From positions 620,001 to 684,000 of the forward strand of contig CAYSSR010000001.1 in the NCBI GenBank assembly GCA_964433755.1: a stretch of DNA of 64,000 nucleotides, read 5' to 3'. The first letter of the stretch is position 1. Every line of letters starts with the position of its first letter. The notes beneath the pieces are model-generated. The model had not been told where the DNA came from. It did no database searches and saw nothing but the letters and a program-made list of their open reading frames with translations. The translations under genes and the position numbers were made by a program. Source of the stretch: JAUVXJ01 sp964433755 (GTDB lineage: Bacteria > Chloroflexota > Anaerolineae > UBA7937 > B3-Chlor). This document shows, one piece after another, positions 33,950 through 43,479 of the stretch.

Positions 33950-36391
33950 ATGGTGCAGGTAAGCTATCCGGGGGTCTACGTCGAGGAGGTGCCCAGCGGC
34001 GTACACACCATCACCGGTGTGTCGACATCCATCGCTGCGTTCTTTGGACGCTCAAGCAAGGGCCCGATCAACAAAGCAGTGAGGATTCTGAGCCTTTCGG
34101 ACTACAAGCGCCAGTTTGGCGATCCTCACCCAAAGAGTGACCTGGCAGACAGCGTTAGGCTTTTTTTTGCTAATGGTGGAACAGACTGCTACGTAATCAG
34201 ACTGGCCAAGGATGCCAAGGAAGCCTCCGTGACCCTGATGTCCTCGACGCGTGACAAGGTGCTGGTCGCCACGGCCAAGGCCGAGGGAGTTTGGGGCGAC
34301 ACGGTGCGATTGGAGGTCGACTACGACACTCCAAATGCAGACGAGACTTTCAATCTGCAGGTCATTCATGAAGCAGATGGGCGAGTGGTAGCGACAGAGA
34401 CTCACTCAAACCTGTCGATGAATCCCCTATCGCCACGCTTCGCGCAGACGTTTGTCACGCGAAGCTCCGAGTTGATTGATCTGGCTCTGCACAGCTCGCT
34501 GGGAGATCCGGACAACCCAAGCGACCCTACCAAGAAGATCAACCAGGAGACTGAAAGCTTGCACGGTTTCTCGCAGGCTCGTCGGCCTCTCGGTAACGCA
34601 GGCGAAGTACTCGGCAAATTGGATGGTCTGATCAATGCCGCGCTACCTGACAAGAAATCGAAGTTCGAGATCAAGGTGAACGACGCGCCCTTTGTCCTCG
34701 TCAACCTGACGTTGACGCAAACGGCACTTAACGCAATCAGGGGCGAAATCGAGGAAGCCATCAACGACGCCTTGAAGACTGTGGCACCTACCTATACTGT
34801 CAAGTGCTCATTTGTCACGCAAGGAGACATCCGCAACCTGCTGACTATCACCTCTAACAGCGGCGACTATTCAAGCGTACGGGTGCGGCGGGCTTCCTCC
34901 AATGACATCTCTGCAGCGTTGATGCTGGGGATCGAACAAGGGGGCATCGAACTCGTGCGTTGGAGCAACTTCCGACCAGCACCGACCGCGACGTTCTTGG
35001 AAGTGGGCACGATCCCAGACGCTGACGAGAAGGTGATGACCCAGACACTGAACAAGATCGCTGACTTGCAGCAGAATGCAATCCAGTCCATCACGGTCGA
35101 TGGCGTCGAAGTAAAGCTGAACGATCCCTCCGGCCACAACCTACAAACCACTGGCGCATCGGACGATTGGTACGAGAGTGCTGATGGAAGCAGCAGCCCC
35201 CATGTCGGCAATGACGGCGTGCGAGAGAAACTAAGGATCATGGCCGGGGCCGTCAACAGTGAGGCCGCACTGCCCTACCGCGCAGAGGTCTGGGGTTACC
35301 ACCTTGCCTTGATAGCCAAGAAAGGAACGATCAACTTCAAGCCCTCGGACATCACGACCACGCCTAGTGCCCCCGACTTCACAGGAGGGTTGATGAAGAA
35401 TGTCCGTCAGTACTCTCTGGGAACCGCCAGCGCAGTCGGTGCAGGTTATTTCGTCAGCGATGGAAGTGGGGGTGATGACGGCGAAGCGCCCAAGGAGAAA
35501 GAGTATCTAGGAGACCCTGACAAACAAACCGGGTTTTACGCACTGGACCAGGTTGACCTGTTCAATCTCATGGTCATCCCAGGCGACGAGGAGGTCGGCC
35601 AAGATGTCCTGGACAAGGTATGGGGCCCGGCAAGCAACTACTGTGAACCACACCGCGCGTTCTTGCTGATCGACCCGCCACAGTCATGGGTCAAGAAAGG
35701 TCGGCCTGAGGTCGTGCAAAACACAACCCTGGTCAGCGAGTTGAGCTCACTTGTTGTGAAAGACCATTCCGCGGTGTTCTATCCTCGCCTGCGCTACGCA
35801 TCTGATGGGCTCACAAAATCGATTGGACCTGCGGGAGCAATTGCGGGGCTGATGGCCCGCACCGACACGACACGCGGAGTCTGGAAGGCGCCGGCCGGAA
35901 TCGAAGCTGACATACGAGGTGTTCTCGGTCTGGAGCTCAAGCTTACCGACATGGAGAATGGCGTACTGAACAAGCTCGGAGTGAACTGTCTGCGCGTGTT
36001 GCCGAGCGGTTTTGTCAACTGGGGCGCTCGTACGATGGCTGGCTCTGATGATCTGACCTCGGAATGGAAGTACATACCCGTCCGCCGTCTGGCCCTCTTC
36101 CTCGAAGAGTCGCTATTCCGTGGCACAAAGTGGGTAGTCTTCGAGCCAAACGATGAGCCGCTCTGGGCCAAGATCCGGCTCAACCTGAACGCCTTCATGA
36201 TGGGTCTCTTCCGCCAGGGGGCCTTCCAGGGGAGTACCCCAGACCAGGCGTTCTATGTCAAGTGTGATGGCGAGACCACGACACAGGCTGACCGCAACCT
36301 GGGCATTGTCAACATCGAAGTGGGTTTCGCACCACTCAAACCGGCTGAGTTCGTCGTGATCAGGATTCAGCAGATCGTAGGCGAACTCTAG
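33950..36391 (+). CDS. Contractile sheath protein (tail sheath)
   Basis: 813 residues. The N-terminus VSYPGVYVEEVPSGVHTITG is the standard opening of phage and eCIS sheaths, followed by TSIAAFFGRSSKGP, and the C-terminal domain has RRLALFLEESLFRGTKWVVF, EPNDEPLWAKIRLNLNAFM and the strand VNIEVGFAPLKPAEFVVIRI. It forms the outer tube that contracts. Typical eCIS sheaths are ~350-500 residues; here ~300 extra residues between the conserved ends should form surface domains. ATG 33950 (GGGAGG nine bases before) is preferred to GTG 33941. Only one sheath gene is present, while Afp-type particles use three. Confidence 0.93.
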   Translation: MVQVSYPGVYVEEVPSGVHTITGVSTSIAAFFGRSSKGPINKAVRILSLSDYKRQFGDPHPKSDLADSVRLFFANGGTDCYVIRLAKDAKEASVTLMSSTRDKVLVATAKAEGVWGDTVRLEVDYDTPNADETFNLQVIHEADGRVVATETHSNLSMNPLSPRFAQTFVTRSSELIDLALHSSLGDPDNPSDPTKKINQETESLHGFSQARRPLGNAGEVLGKLDGLINAALPDKKSKFEIKVNDAPFVLVNLTLTQTALNAIRGEIEEAINDALKTVAPTYTVKCSFVTQGDIRNLLTITSNSGDYSSVRVRRASSNDISAALMLGIEQGGIELVRWSNFRPAPTATFLEVGTIPDADEKVMTQTLNKIADLQQNAIQSITVDGVEVKLNDPSGHNLQTTGASDDWYESADGSSSPHVGNDGVREKLRIMAGAVNSEAALPYRAEVWGYHLALIAKKGTINFKPSDITTTPSAPDFTGGLMKNVRQYSLGTASAVGAGYFVSDGSGGDDGEAPKEKEYLGDPDKQTGFYALDQVDLFNLMVIPGDEEVGQDVLDKVWGPASNYCEPHRAFLLIDPPQSWVKKGRPEVVQNTTLVSELSSLVVKDHSAVFYPRLRYASDGLTKSIGPAGAIAGLMARTDTTRGVWKAPAGIEADIRGVLGLELKLTDMENGVLNKLGVNCLRVLPSGFVNWGARTMAGSDDLTSEWKYIPVRRLALFLEESLFRGTKWVVFEPNDEPLWAKIRLNLNAFMMGLFRQGAFQGSTPDQAFYVKCDGETTTQADRNLGIVNIEVGFAPLKPAEFVVIRIQQIVGEL

Positions 36392-36427
36392 TCCAGACTC
36401 ATGACTGTTGATTGAGGAGGGTGGCCA

Positions 36428-36949
36428 ATGGCTGACGGTTTTGTCGTCAACGTTCACCGCTACGATCCCTACAAGAACTTCAAGTTCAGGGTTCTCTGGG
36501 ATGACAAACCGGTTCTGGGGGTGAGCAAGGCGGGCGCGTTGAAACGCACCACGGAGGTCGTGAAGCATCGATCGGGCGGTGAGAATAGCACCGATCACAA
36601 GTCGCCTGGGCGCACCACGTACGACGGAATTGTCTTGGAGCGAGGCATCACCCACGATGCTGAATTCGAGAAGTGGGCGAACATGGTGCATCCCTACGCC
36701 GGAGATGCGGGGAAGGACTTGGCCAACTACAAGAAGGAGTTGACCCTCGAGGTGATGAACGAGAAGGGGCAGGTTGCGCTGCGCTACTTCCTCCACGGCT
36801 GCTGGGTCAGTGAGTTCACCGCGGTGCCGGATCTGGATGCAAACGCAAACGTCGTTGCCATCGAGAGCATCAAGGTTGAAATGGAGGGCTGGGACCGCGA
36901 CCATGATACGCAGGAGCCGGATGAGAAGGCCGGTGTCCCTACCGGGTGA
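36428..36949 (+). CDS. Inner tube protein (gp19-like)
   Basis: 173 residues: YDPYKNFKFRVLWDDKPVLG, TTEVVKHRSGGEN (the classic tube motif), YDGIVLERGITHDAEFEKWA, IESIKVEMEGWDRD. Hexamers of this protein stack into the rigid tube inside the sheath. GGAGGGTGGCCA precedes the ATG; 36 bases after the sheath gene. Confidence 0.93.
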   Translation: MADGFVVNVHRYDPYKNFKFRVLWDDKPVLGVSKAGALKRTTEVVKHRSGGENSTDHKSPGRTTYDGIVLERGITHDAEFEKWANMVHPYAGDAGKDLANYKKELTLEVMNEKGQVALRYFLHGCWVSEFTAVPDLDANANVVAIESIKVEMEGWDRDHDTQEPDEKAGVPTG

Positions 36950-37021
36950 TCCGTGACTGGTCCCTGACAGCAGAGGCGAGACAACACATCTGAGGTCATC
37001 TCAGCAGACCGGTGACATACC

Positions 37022-37816
37022 ATGGTGGACGAGAGAATGGCTGGTCTAGGATTTCGACGTTTTGGGGTGATCGAGAGCGACCTCAACATCGACTTCACCC
37101 AATCATCCCGTCCCCACCTGGTGACTCAGGTCCTGAAGTGCTGTACGGCGATTCCAGATGACTTGGTGCACGACGAGATTCCCTTCTGGGGATGGACCGT
37201 CGGGAAGAGGATCGCGTGCCTGGCGAGAATCTCTGGCTTGAACGGGAGATCCGATTTCACCGTGCATGTCGAGTGCCTGAATCAGGCGTGTGGGAGAGGG
37301 ATGGACCTTGAAATCTCAGTCGAGGAACTCCTCAGATTGCAGCGTCGAGCTGACAGAACTGCCTACCTTCCCGTTCGGATCGGTGCTTCGACTCTGTCCC
37401 TTAGAAAGCCGTCCGGCAGTGATCAACTGAGGTGGCAGCAGGGCTCCTTCGATGATGAGAAGGCAGCCCTTGACGCCGTCATCAGGACGCTCGTAGCTGA
37501 GCCTAGCGCCTTCTGCGAAGAAGGTCCCATACCGGATGACACGGTTCGGATCATCGATGAAGCCATGCAAGAGGCAGATCCCCTAGTCAATGTGAGGCTA
37601 GCAGTACATTGCCCACATTGTGGGGAGGAGAACACGTACGAGATAGACCTGCAGGAGACGGCACTAGCTAGGCTGCATCAGGCCCAAGTGCGCCTTCTTG
37701 AGGATGTCCATCGCCTGGCCCTCCACTACCACTGGAGCGAGCAGCAGATCATCTCCCTGCCTCCCTGGCGGCGAGATCAGTATCTCGCTTTTCTCGAACG
37801 TGAGAGGGATCAATGA
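37022..37816 (+). CDS. eCIS baseplate/assembly protein with CPHC zinc site
   Basis: 264 residues. Two cysteine pairs (CLNQAC and CPHCGEEN) suggest a bound metal, and the end ALHYHWSEQQIISLPPWRRDQYL resembles the C-terminal helix (DUF6760-like, gp28-type) of proteins found after the tube gene in other injection clusters. Probably a baseplate-hub assembly factor. It overlaps the next gene as ATGA. Family placement is from memory of motifs and is moderately sure. Confidence 0.6.
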   Translation: MVDERMAGLGFRRFGVIESDLNIDFTQSSRPHLVTQVLKCCTAIPDDLVHDEIPFWGWTVGKRIACLARISGLNGRSDFTVHVECLNQACGRGMDLEISVEELLRLQRRADRTAYLPVRIGASTLSLRKPSGSDQLRWQQGSFDDEKAALDAVIRTLVAEPSAFCEEGPIPDDTVRIIDEAMQEADPLVNVRLAVHCPHCGEENTYEIDLQETALARLHQAQVRLLEDVHRLALHYHWSEQQIISLPPWRRDQYLAFLERERDQ

Positions 37817-38832
37817 GAGGGTATTTCGCGCGATTGCTGCGCCAAACGGGGGTCACGGTCGGGCCTGCTGCGGCTTTCACACCAGCAGGCTTCCAGTCAC
37901 ATTTGCCGGGGGCGACGAACCTGCTCGAAGCCCACGAGAGGAAACTCATCCAATCCCATCGCGAGGAAAGCAGCCCCGAGATGCCTCCGCTTGGAGGGTG
38001 CGCGCCTGACGAAGACGAAGACGATAGCATCAGGCAGTCCGAGCAACAAGGGTCAGCCGCGGCCTTGACCATGAATGCTGGTCGGCTGGAGAGAGATGAG
38101 GCGGTAGAAACAGAACCTACTTACATTCCTCGCTATTCGGCCAATGACCCACTGGCCGAGAGCGCAACAGCCACGAGACTCTTGCGGCAGAGCGACGCGG
38201 CTGACAGAACCGGGGGGGGCGGAACGCGCTCCACTACAGTCAGCGCTGGGTCACTGGAGAGAGAGCAGGTGCAGGAGGACGACGACGCGGCTTCGGAAAA
38301 GACGCCGGTATCGCGTTTCGATGAGATCGGTGTCGCCCTCGATGCAGGTCGCGATGGTGAAGAAGCCACTCCGCCAGTTGCGTGGCACACCGCGCTGAGA
38401 GAAGCTCGAAAGTGGGTTTCCGCAACACCGCTGATGCAGGAGGCGATAGAGCGCCAGGAAGTCGGTCTGAACAGCGAGCTCAGCGACGAGAACAAGTTGT
38501 ACTCCGTTGACCGAGCAACACCGCTGATGGAGGAGGCGGTAGAGCGGCAAGACGTCGGTCTGAACAGCGAGATCAGCGACAAGGGCAAGTTGTACTCCGT
38601 CGAGCGAGCAACACCGCGTGTCGGCCACGCAGATCCCATCGTGTCCAGTGAACAGGCACCGGAACCTGAGAGCCAGGAATTTCATCTATCGATCGGAAGC
38701 ATCAATCTTACGGTCGAAGAACCTCCCAGCGAGACCGAGCACCGTGCACCCCAGCAGATCAGCGCGGAGAGGACGCCTGCGCGAGAGCGTGGTCGTTCAC
38801 GGTTGAGCCGCCACTACTTGAGAGCCAGGTGA
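37813..38832 (+). CDS. Low-complexity eCIS protein with 31-residue repeats
   Basis: 339 residues, rich in Glu, Ser, Arg and Ala, mostly predicted disordered or helical. The start MRGYFARLLRQTGV looks like a short structured helix. Residues ~204-265 hold two tandem 31-residue repeats (ATPLMQEAIERQEVGLNSEL and ATPLMEEAVERQDVGLNSEI as their openings) and the start of a third. Not recognised. It is the only candidate here for a tape-measure or sheath-tube adaptor role, which is speculation from position. Confidence 0.6.
   Translation: MRGYFARLLRQTGVTVGPAAAFTPAGFQSHLPGATNLLEAHERKLIQSHREESSPEMPPLGGCAPDEDEDDSIRQSEQQGSAAALTMNAGRLERDEAVETEPTYIPRYSANDPLAESATATRLLRQSDAADRTGGGGTRSTTVSAGSLEREQVQEDDDAASEKTPVSRFDEIGVALDAGRDGEEATPPVAWHTALREARKWVSATPLMQEAIERQEVGLNSELSDENKLYSVDRATPLMEEAVERQDVGLNSEISDKGKLYSVERATPRVGHADPIVSSEQAPEPESQEFHLSIGSINLTVEEPPSETEHRAPQQISAERTPARERGRSRLSRHYLRAR
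38422..38607 (+). repeat. Two tandem 93-bp in-frame repeats
   Basis: Units 38422-38514 and 38515-38607 share most bases, and a third copy begins (GCAACACCGCG at 38608). They encode the 31-residue repeats of the low-complexity eCIS protein. Confidence 0.85.
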
Positions 38833-38844
38833 GACACCCGGGCC

Positions 38845-40053
38845 ATGGCACTTGCAGATACCAGCACAGCAATAGGCAAAGTCACGGAACTTCTGCAGGA
38901 ATGGCTCGGTCACCGGACGAACATCGCGACCATTGTGGGAAGGCCTGAGCCGCCGACGAGTGCGAGTGGCTTGACCAAACCGAGGCTCAATCTCTTCCTG
39001 TATGAGGCTCTGTTTGACCCGGGTCTGAAGAGCTTCTGTCTCGACGAAGGGCAGCCGCCCCCACTATGGCTCGTGTTGAAGTACCTGATCACCTCTTTCG
39101 ACGACAAGGGCGAGAGCGACACTGCTCAAGCCCATGAGAACCTAGGCAAAGCACTTCGGGCTCTTCAGGAACTCAGCTTCTTGCCCTTGTCCTCCATCAC
39201 TCTGGATCCCGCTATTATCGCCGCGCTCAGAGACAACCCGGAGGTCCTGAAGATCACCTTCGATGAAACGCCGTCTGAACTGCTCTCCAAGCTGATGCAG
39301 GGGTCTGACGAGAAATACAGATTCTCGATGAGCTTTCAGGTCCGCCCTGTCATGATCGCAACAGGTGAACTGCCTTCCTATTCACTACTGGTGGGCGTCG
39401 ACTACAGTGTCACTCCCCCTGACGAGATTGGCGAGAAAGGGATCCGCCTTCCGGTCACGCCCTCCATGGTTCCATCCATTACTGAGGTTAGTCCTTCGAG
39501 ATTCGAAGTAGATGACACGTTGACGCTCCGCGGAGTGAACCTGGACTTGACTGGCTTGACGGTGCGCCTCGGTGCGGCAGACGTTTCCGTTACGGATCAA
39601 CGTCCGGATAGCCTGCAATGCACTGTTGACGGGGACATCGCCGGAGGCGGCGCCATATCCGCGGGGAGCCATGCCCTTTCGGTCGTTCAGACGTTGCCCA
39701 CCGGAAGACGCCGGTCGAGCAATCTACTGGTCGGGGCTCTTGTGCCCAGGTTAGTCGGTGCAAGCACCGATGGGCTGCGTGTCGTTGCTGGAACGCCCGC
39801 GGGCGTTGCAGGCAGGATCGTGATGGATGGCATGCTGCTGGGTCGCGAGCAGGACGACATCTTCGTCGCGCTTTACAGGAATGGCAAGGTCGTCAGCGTC
39901 TTTGACGGGCCTTTCACCAACGTATCAGATCAGACTCGCTTGACCCTTGAGATTCAAGACAGTGCTCCCGTGGCTCCCGGGGACTATCTCCTCATTCTCA
40001 GGGTCAATGGACAGCAGGCCAGGAACAGTCCCGAGGTGACACTCACCTCATGA
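38845..40053 (+). CDS. Tail cap/terminator protein (DUF4255, Pvc16-like) with IPT domain
   Basis: 402 residues. The first ~190 are the Pvc16_N/DUF4255 domain (AIGKVTELLQEWLG, KPRLNLFLYEALFDP, PPLWLVLKYLITSF, AHENLGKALRALQE, YRFSMSFQVRPVMI), which caps the distal end of the tube and sheath. Residues ~205-300 read as an IPT/TIG Ig-like domain (PSITEVSPSRFEVDDTLTL). ATGA overlap with the ATPase gene. Confidence 0.85.
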   Translation: MALADTSTAIGKVTELLQEWLGHRTNIATIVGRPEPPTSASGLTKPRLNLFLYEALFDPGLKSFCLDEGQPPPLWLVLKYLITSFDDKGESDTAQAHENLGKALRALQELSFLPLSSITLDPAIIAALRDNPEVLKITFDETPSELLSKLMQGSDEKYRFSMSFQVRPVMIATGELPSYSLLVGVDYSVTPPDEIGEKGIRLPVTPSMVPSITEVSPSRFEVDDTLTLRGVNLDLTGLTVRLGAADVSVTDQRPDSLQCTVDGDIAGGGAISAGSHALSVVQTLPTGRRRSSNLLVGALVPRLVGASTDGLRVVAGTPAGVAGRIVMDGMLLGREQDDIFVALYRNGKVVSVFDGPFTNVSDQTRLTLEIQDSAPVAPGDYLLILRVNGQQARNSPEVTLTS

Positions 40054-42254
40054 CGATGCAGATGCGCGTGGAACGCCCGATCACGTTCTCTCCCGCGATA
40101 GCGGCCGAGGATGCCTGCGCGAACTACTGGCTGCGGCAGGTCACTGTGCGCTTGCGACGGCAGATCTGCTGGCTCCGGCATGAGCGCGGTGCGCTCCCCG
40201 AGGCTCACTCCGGTGCCCTGCCACCATATGTCGACAAGGTACAGGCAACTCTTGACATGAGCCGTTTCGCGGACGAGAAGAGCACCTTCCACCAGACCGA
40301 CCCTACCGCGTGCTATTTGACCGACCTGCTGAGCGCAGACCCGCCTCGCGCCGACGAGCATCTCGTTCAGGGTTCGTTTGGGTGGGTCATCAACGAGCTG
40401 GGTATGGATGATCTGTCAGCATTCGTCCTGGCGCTGGGGCTGGCCGTGGCGTTTGACAGCGCAATGGGCGGTCCGATCGCTGCTTGCCTCAACGACCCCA
40501 CAAAGAGACAACCCAACCTTGCCCTTGCTCAGAAGCTGTGGGATGAGCCTGATCACCTCTTGAGTCTGGTAGACCCTACCCATGCGCTGTTTCGCCGCGG
40601 TCTACTAGTGGTGGGTGCTCAGACGCCGCACGACCACTCGGGGATAGACTGGGACACTCCGCTGAGAGTGCCCCCTGCGGTTGCCAACCAACTGCTATAT
40701 CCTAGCTCGCCAGTGCCATCAGCACTGACTCTCATCGCGTCCGCGGACGAGAACGGCGACGAATCACCTCTGACCGACAGTGTCCGTCTGGTTGCCGCAA
40801 GACTAGCCTGCAACTCCAGCGACTCGCTTCGTGTCGTCCCTGTTCGCGGGCCAAAGGGTTCTGCTCACGTGGAAGTGGTTCGCGCCTTGGCGAGCATGAC
40901 TCAAAGAGCGGTCGTGCAACTGACGGCCGATCCCCATCTTCTCGCGGACAGACAGTACCTGAACTCGCTGGCTACCGTGTGTTGGCTGAGGGGAGTGGAC
41001 CTCTTCGTCTGCGAAGACCTGGTCTCGGTTGTGGACGACGACAGACCTCATCCGCCAACCCATTTCCTCCCTGCCCTGTCTATACCTATCACAGTATTGC
41101 TTGGTGTCAGCGATCGAAGCCAAGTGTCCAAGCTCCCCAGCGGGAGCATGATGCCGATCGTTGATGTTCCGCGATTGTCATATCACCAAAGAGTGGCTCA
41201 CTGGAAACAGACACTGGGCACGAGAGCAGAGGGTCTCGATCCCGTCATATCAGAAGCCTCACGGCGCTTTCGGTACGGGAAAGAGACCATCAGTTCCATC
41301 TGCGAAGGGCTGAGAACGTTACCTGGACCGATTTCTAGGAGGGACTTGGTGGCAGCCTGTCGAGCCGAATTGGCCCCGGACATCGGCCAACTGGCCCAAA
41401 GAGTGACGCCACGCTTCCACGACGAAAGTCTCTTCCTGCCTCACAGGCAGGAACTCCAGTTTCAGGAAGTCGTCAAGGCGATGCACTCGCTCACCGAAGT
41501 CCACTATTCCTGGGGAACCGCCACGGCGTGGAACGAAGCTGGGATTGCCGTACTCTTCGCTGGTCCCCCTGGCACAGGTAAGACGATGGCAGCGGAAATC
41601 CTAGCCATTGAGCTAGATCTGCCGATGTACCGGATCGATCTATCCCAAGTGGTCAACAAATACATCGGTGAGACAGAGAAGAGCTTGAAGCGGCTGTTCG
41701 ATGCAGCCGATGCTACAGACATCATCCTGTTTTTCGACGAAGCTGATTCGCTGTTTGGCAAGCGAACTGAGGTGAGAGATGCACATGATCGATATGCCAA
41801 CCTGGAAATCAGCTATCTACTGGAGCGCATGGAGCGGTTCAAGGGCCTCGCTATCCTGGCCACCAATCGCAAGAAGGATCTGGACGAGGCCTTTCTTAGA
41901 AGGTTGCGCTTTATCGTCGACTTCCCCATGCCGGACGAAGCACAGAGGAGAAAGATCTGGCTTCAGGTCACGCCCAAGACCGTGGACACCTCGGAGATCG
42001 ATTTCCATTTCCTGGCCCGCCGGTTCCAGTTGGCCGGGGGTCACATTCGGTCGATCGTCTTCAGCGCTTGCTTGCAGAGTGCCGAGGGATCGAGCGTGGA
42101 CGACGGGGCCGGCGAGGGTCGTTTGACGATGAAGGACATCATAGTGGCTGTGAAGAGGGAGTACGACAAACTGAATCGTCCCATCAGTCTTGAGTGTTTT
42201 GGACCTTATGCCGGGATCGTCCAGCTACTGGAGCACGCGCATGAGCCGCGTTGA
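40050..42254 (+). CDS. eCIS AAA+ ATPase (Afp15/Pvc15-like)
   Basis: 734 residues. The C-terminal AAA+ domain has Walker A GPPGTGKTMAAE (~505-516), VNKYIGETEKSLKRLF, Walker B IILFFDEADSLFG (~559), ILATNRKKDLDEAFLRRLRF with the arginine finger region. The N-terminal 450 residues contain a winged-helix-like and second, degenerate ATPase-like region. Every Afp/PVC-type cluster has such a protein, needed for particle assembly or stability. Overlaps both neighbours. Confidence 0.9.
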   Translation: MTMQMRVERPITFSPAIAAEDACANYWLRQVTVRLRRQICWLRHERGALPEAHSGALPPYVDKVQATLDMSRFADEKSTFHQTDPTACYLTDLLSADPPRADEHLVQGSFGWVINELGMDDLSAFVLALGLAVAFDSAMGGPIAACLNDPTKRQPNLALAQKLWDEPDHLLSLVDPTHALFRRGLLVVGAQTPHDHSGIDWDTPLRVPPAVANQLLYPSSPVPSALTLIASADENGDESPLTDSVRLVAARLACNSSDSLRVVPVRGPKGSAHVEVVRALASMTQRAVVQLTADPHLLADRQYLNSLATVCWLRGVDLFVCEDLVSVVDDDRPHPPTHFLPALSIPITVLLGVSDRSQVSKLPSGSMMPIVDVPRLSYHQRVAHWKQTLGTRAEGLDPVISEASRRFRYGKETISSICEGLRTLPGPISRRDLVAACRAELAPDIGQLAQRVTPRFHDESLFLPHRQELQFQEVVKAMHSLTEVHYSWGTATAWNEAGIAVLFAGPPGTGKTMAAEILAIELDLPMYRIDLSQVVNKYIGETEKSLKRLFDAADATDIILFFDEADSLFGKRTEVRDAHDRYANLEISYLLERMERFKGLAILATNRKKDLDEAFLRRLRFIVDFPMPDEAQRRKIWLQVTPKTVDTSEIDFHFLARRFQLAGGHIRSIVFSACLQSAEGSSVDDGAGEGRLTMKDIIVAVKREYDKLNRPISLECFGPYAGIVQLLEHAHEPR

Positions 42255-42531
42255 GGTCAACCGGCTGGACTTACGTCTCACGGGTATGTCGCCGCAAGTC
42301 GCCCGTTCCGCAGTCTCCGGGCTTGGCGCTCACGTACTGGAGCAGGTTGCGGGAGGGGCTAGCGTTCGCAGGGTCAGGGGCAGACGCCGAGTTCCAGATA
42401 TCGAGTGCGGCACGATTCGCGCCGCACGTGGCACCACACCCTCCGGCCTGCGCGCGATAATCGCTCGCGCCGTGTCCGAAGCCGTTCTGTCTGGCGCCCA
42501 ACAGATGACTCGGGAGAGCACAGAGCTATGA
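42241..42531 (+). CDS. Small basic eCIS protein, function unknown
   Basis: 96 residues beginning MSRVEVNRLDLRLTGMSPQV. It overlaps the ATPase gene by 14 bases and the next gene as ATGA, and keeps an amphipathic helical pattern (ARSAVSGLGAHVLEQVAGG), so it appears to be a real coupled gene. No domain recognised. Confidence 0.6.
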   Translation: MSRVEVNRLDLRLTGMSPQVARSAVSGLGAHVLEQVAGGASVRRVRGRRRVPDIECGTIRAARGTTPSGLRAIIARAVSEAVLSGAQQMTRESTEL

Positions 42532-43199
42532 GCTATTTGTTGAGAGGAGCGCTCATCGAATACGGAAGCGACTTTCTTGGCCCGATCCCGAATGTCGTAG
42601 TCTTCCAGTTCAATCCGGAGAGCCTGACCCGAAACATCCAGATACCGCCCCGCCCCACGGGCGCGAAGAGTCGTGAGACGAACCAGGCGGGCGAGGTCCC
42701 GGTTGAGAAGACGACCCTCACTGCTTACTTCAGTGCAGCCGATCAGTTGAAGAATGACAACATGTTGGCAAGGGCCTCTGGGATTGCGCCTCGGCTGGCG
42801 GCGCTTGAGAAGATGGTGCGCCCTGTGGGAAGAATCAGCGGTCTGATCGGAGAGGGGATTGACGCCATCGGCGACGCCATCGGCGGCGGCGGTGACGACA
42901 CTCCCACCCAGCCCATACCCAGGGAAACGTATCCGCGCATTCTTTTCATCTGGGGCTTGACGAGGGTATTGCCTGTGATCATAGATTCTATGACCATCAC
43001 CGAGCAGGAGTACGACTACTTGCTAAACCCAATTCGAGCCCAGGTCGCTCTTGGCCTATCAGTCATCACCGTCAGCCAGTGCTGGGACGACGGCGTTGCC
43101 AGAGGGGCGCTAGAGTACACCAATCTCGCGAAGGATACTCAGGCGATCGCGAATCTCGCCAGTACAGCCGCCCAAGTGGTCGATCTCATCCCATTCTAG
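42528..43199 (+). CDS. Contractile injection system tube protein (Afp7/Pvc7 N-terminal type)
   Basis: 223 residues: VVVFQFNPESLTRNIQ, then KTTLTAYFSAADQL, PRILFIWGLTRVLPVIIDSM, EQEYDYLLNPIRAQVALGLSV. This is the CIS_tube family, which links the inner tube to the baseplate hub; in Afp/PVC the same polypeptide continues into a LysM domain, here made from the next gene. Confidence 0.85.
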   Translation: MSYLLRGALIEYGSDFLGPIPNVVVFQFNPESLTRNIQIPPRPTGAKSRETNQAGEVPVEKTTLTAYFSAADQLKNDNMLARASGIAPRLAALEKMVRPVGRISGLIGEGIDAIGDAIGGGGDDTPTQPIPRETYPRILFIWGLTRVLPVIIDSMTITEQEYDYLLNPIRAQVALGLSVITVSQCWDDGVARGALEYTNLAKDTQAIANLASTAAQVVDLIPF

Positions 43200-43209
43200 G
43201 AGATGCAAC

Positions 43210-43479
43210 GTGTTCCTGGAATCATCACGATATCACAGGGTGAGGAAAGACGAGACGGCAGCAACAGGTCGGGTCGTCAAGGTCATCATGCTGAGAAGGC
43301 TGCCTGATGTGACTGGCAGCCCGGTTACCATGAAGGAGAATGACAGGCTCGATATCATGTCTCACCGCCTTTACGACGACCCTACTATGTTCTGGCACAT
43401 CGCCGACGCCAACACCGAGTTGGAGGCCGGCGAGTTGGTGAAGGAGCCAGGACGGACGATCCATGTCCCGGAGCAGTGA
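43210..43479 (+). CDS. LysM-like/tail protein X-like small protein
   Basis: 89 residues with one LysM-like unit: MKENDRLDIMSHRLYDDPTMFWHIADAN and IHVPEQ at the end, as in gpX and the C-terminal part of Pvc7. AGGAG supports the GTG start. Probably joins the tube-initiator and hub. Confidence 0.8.
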   Translation: MFLESSRYHRVRKDETAATGRVVKVIMLRRLPDVTGSPVTMKENDRLDIMSHRLYDDPTMFWHIADANTELEAGELVKEPGRTIHVPEQ

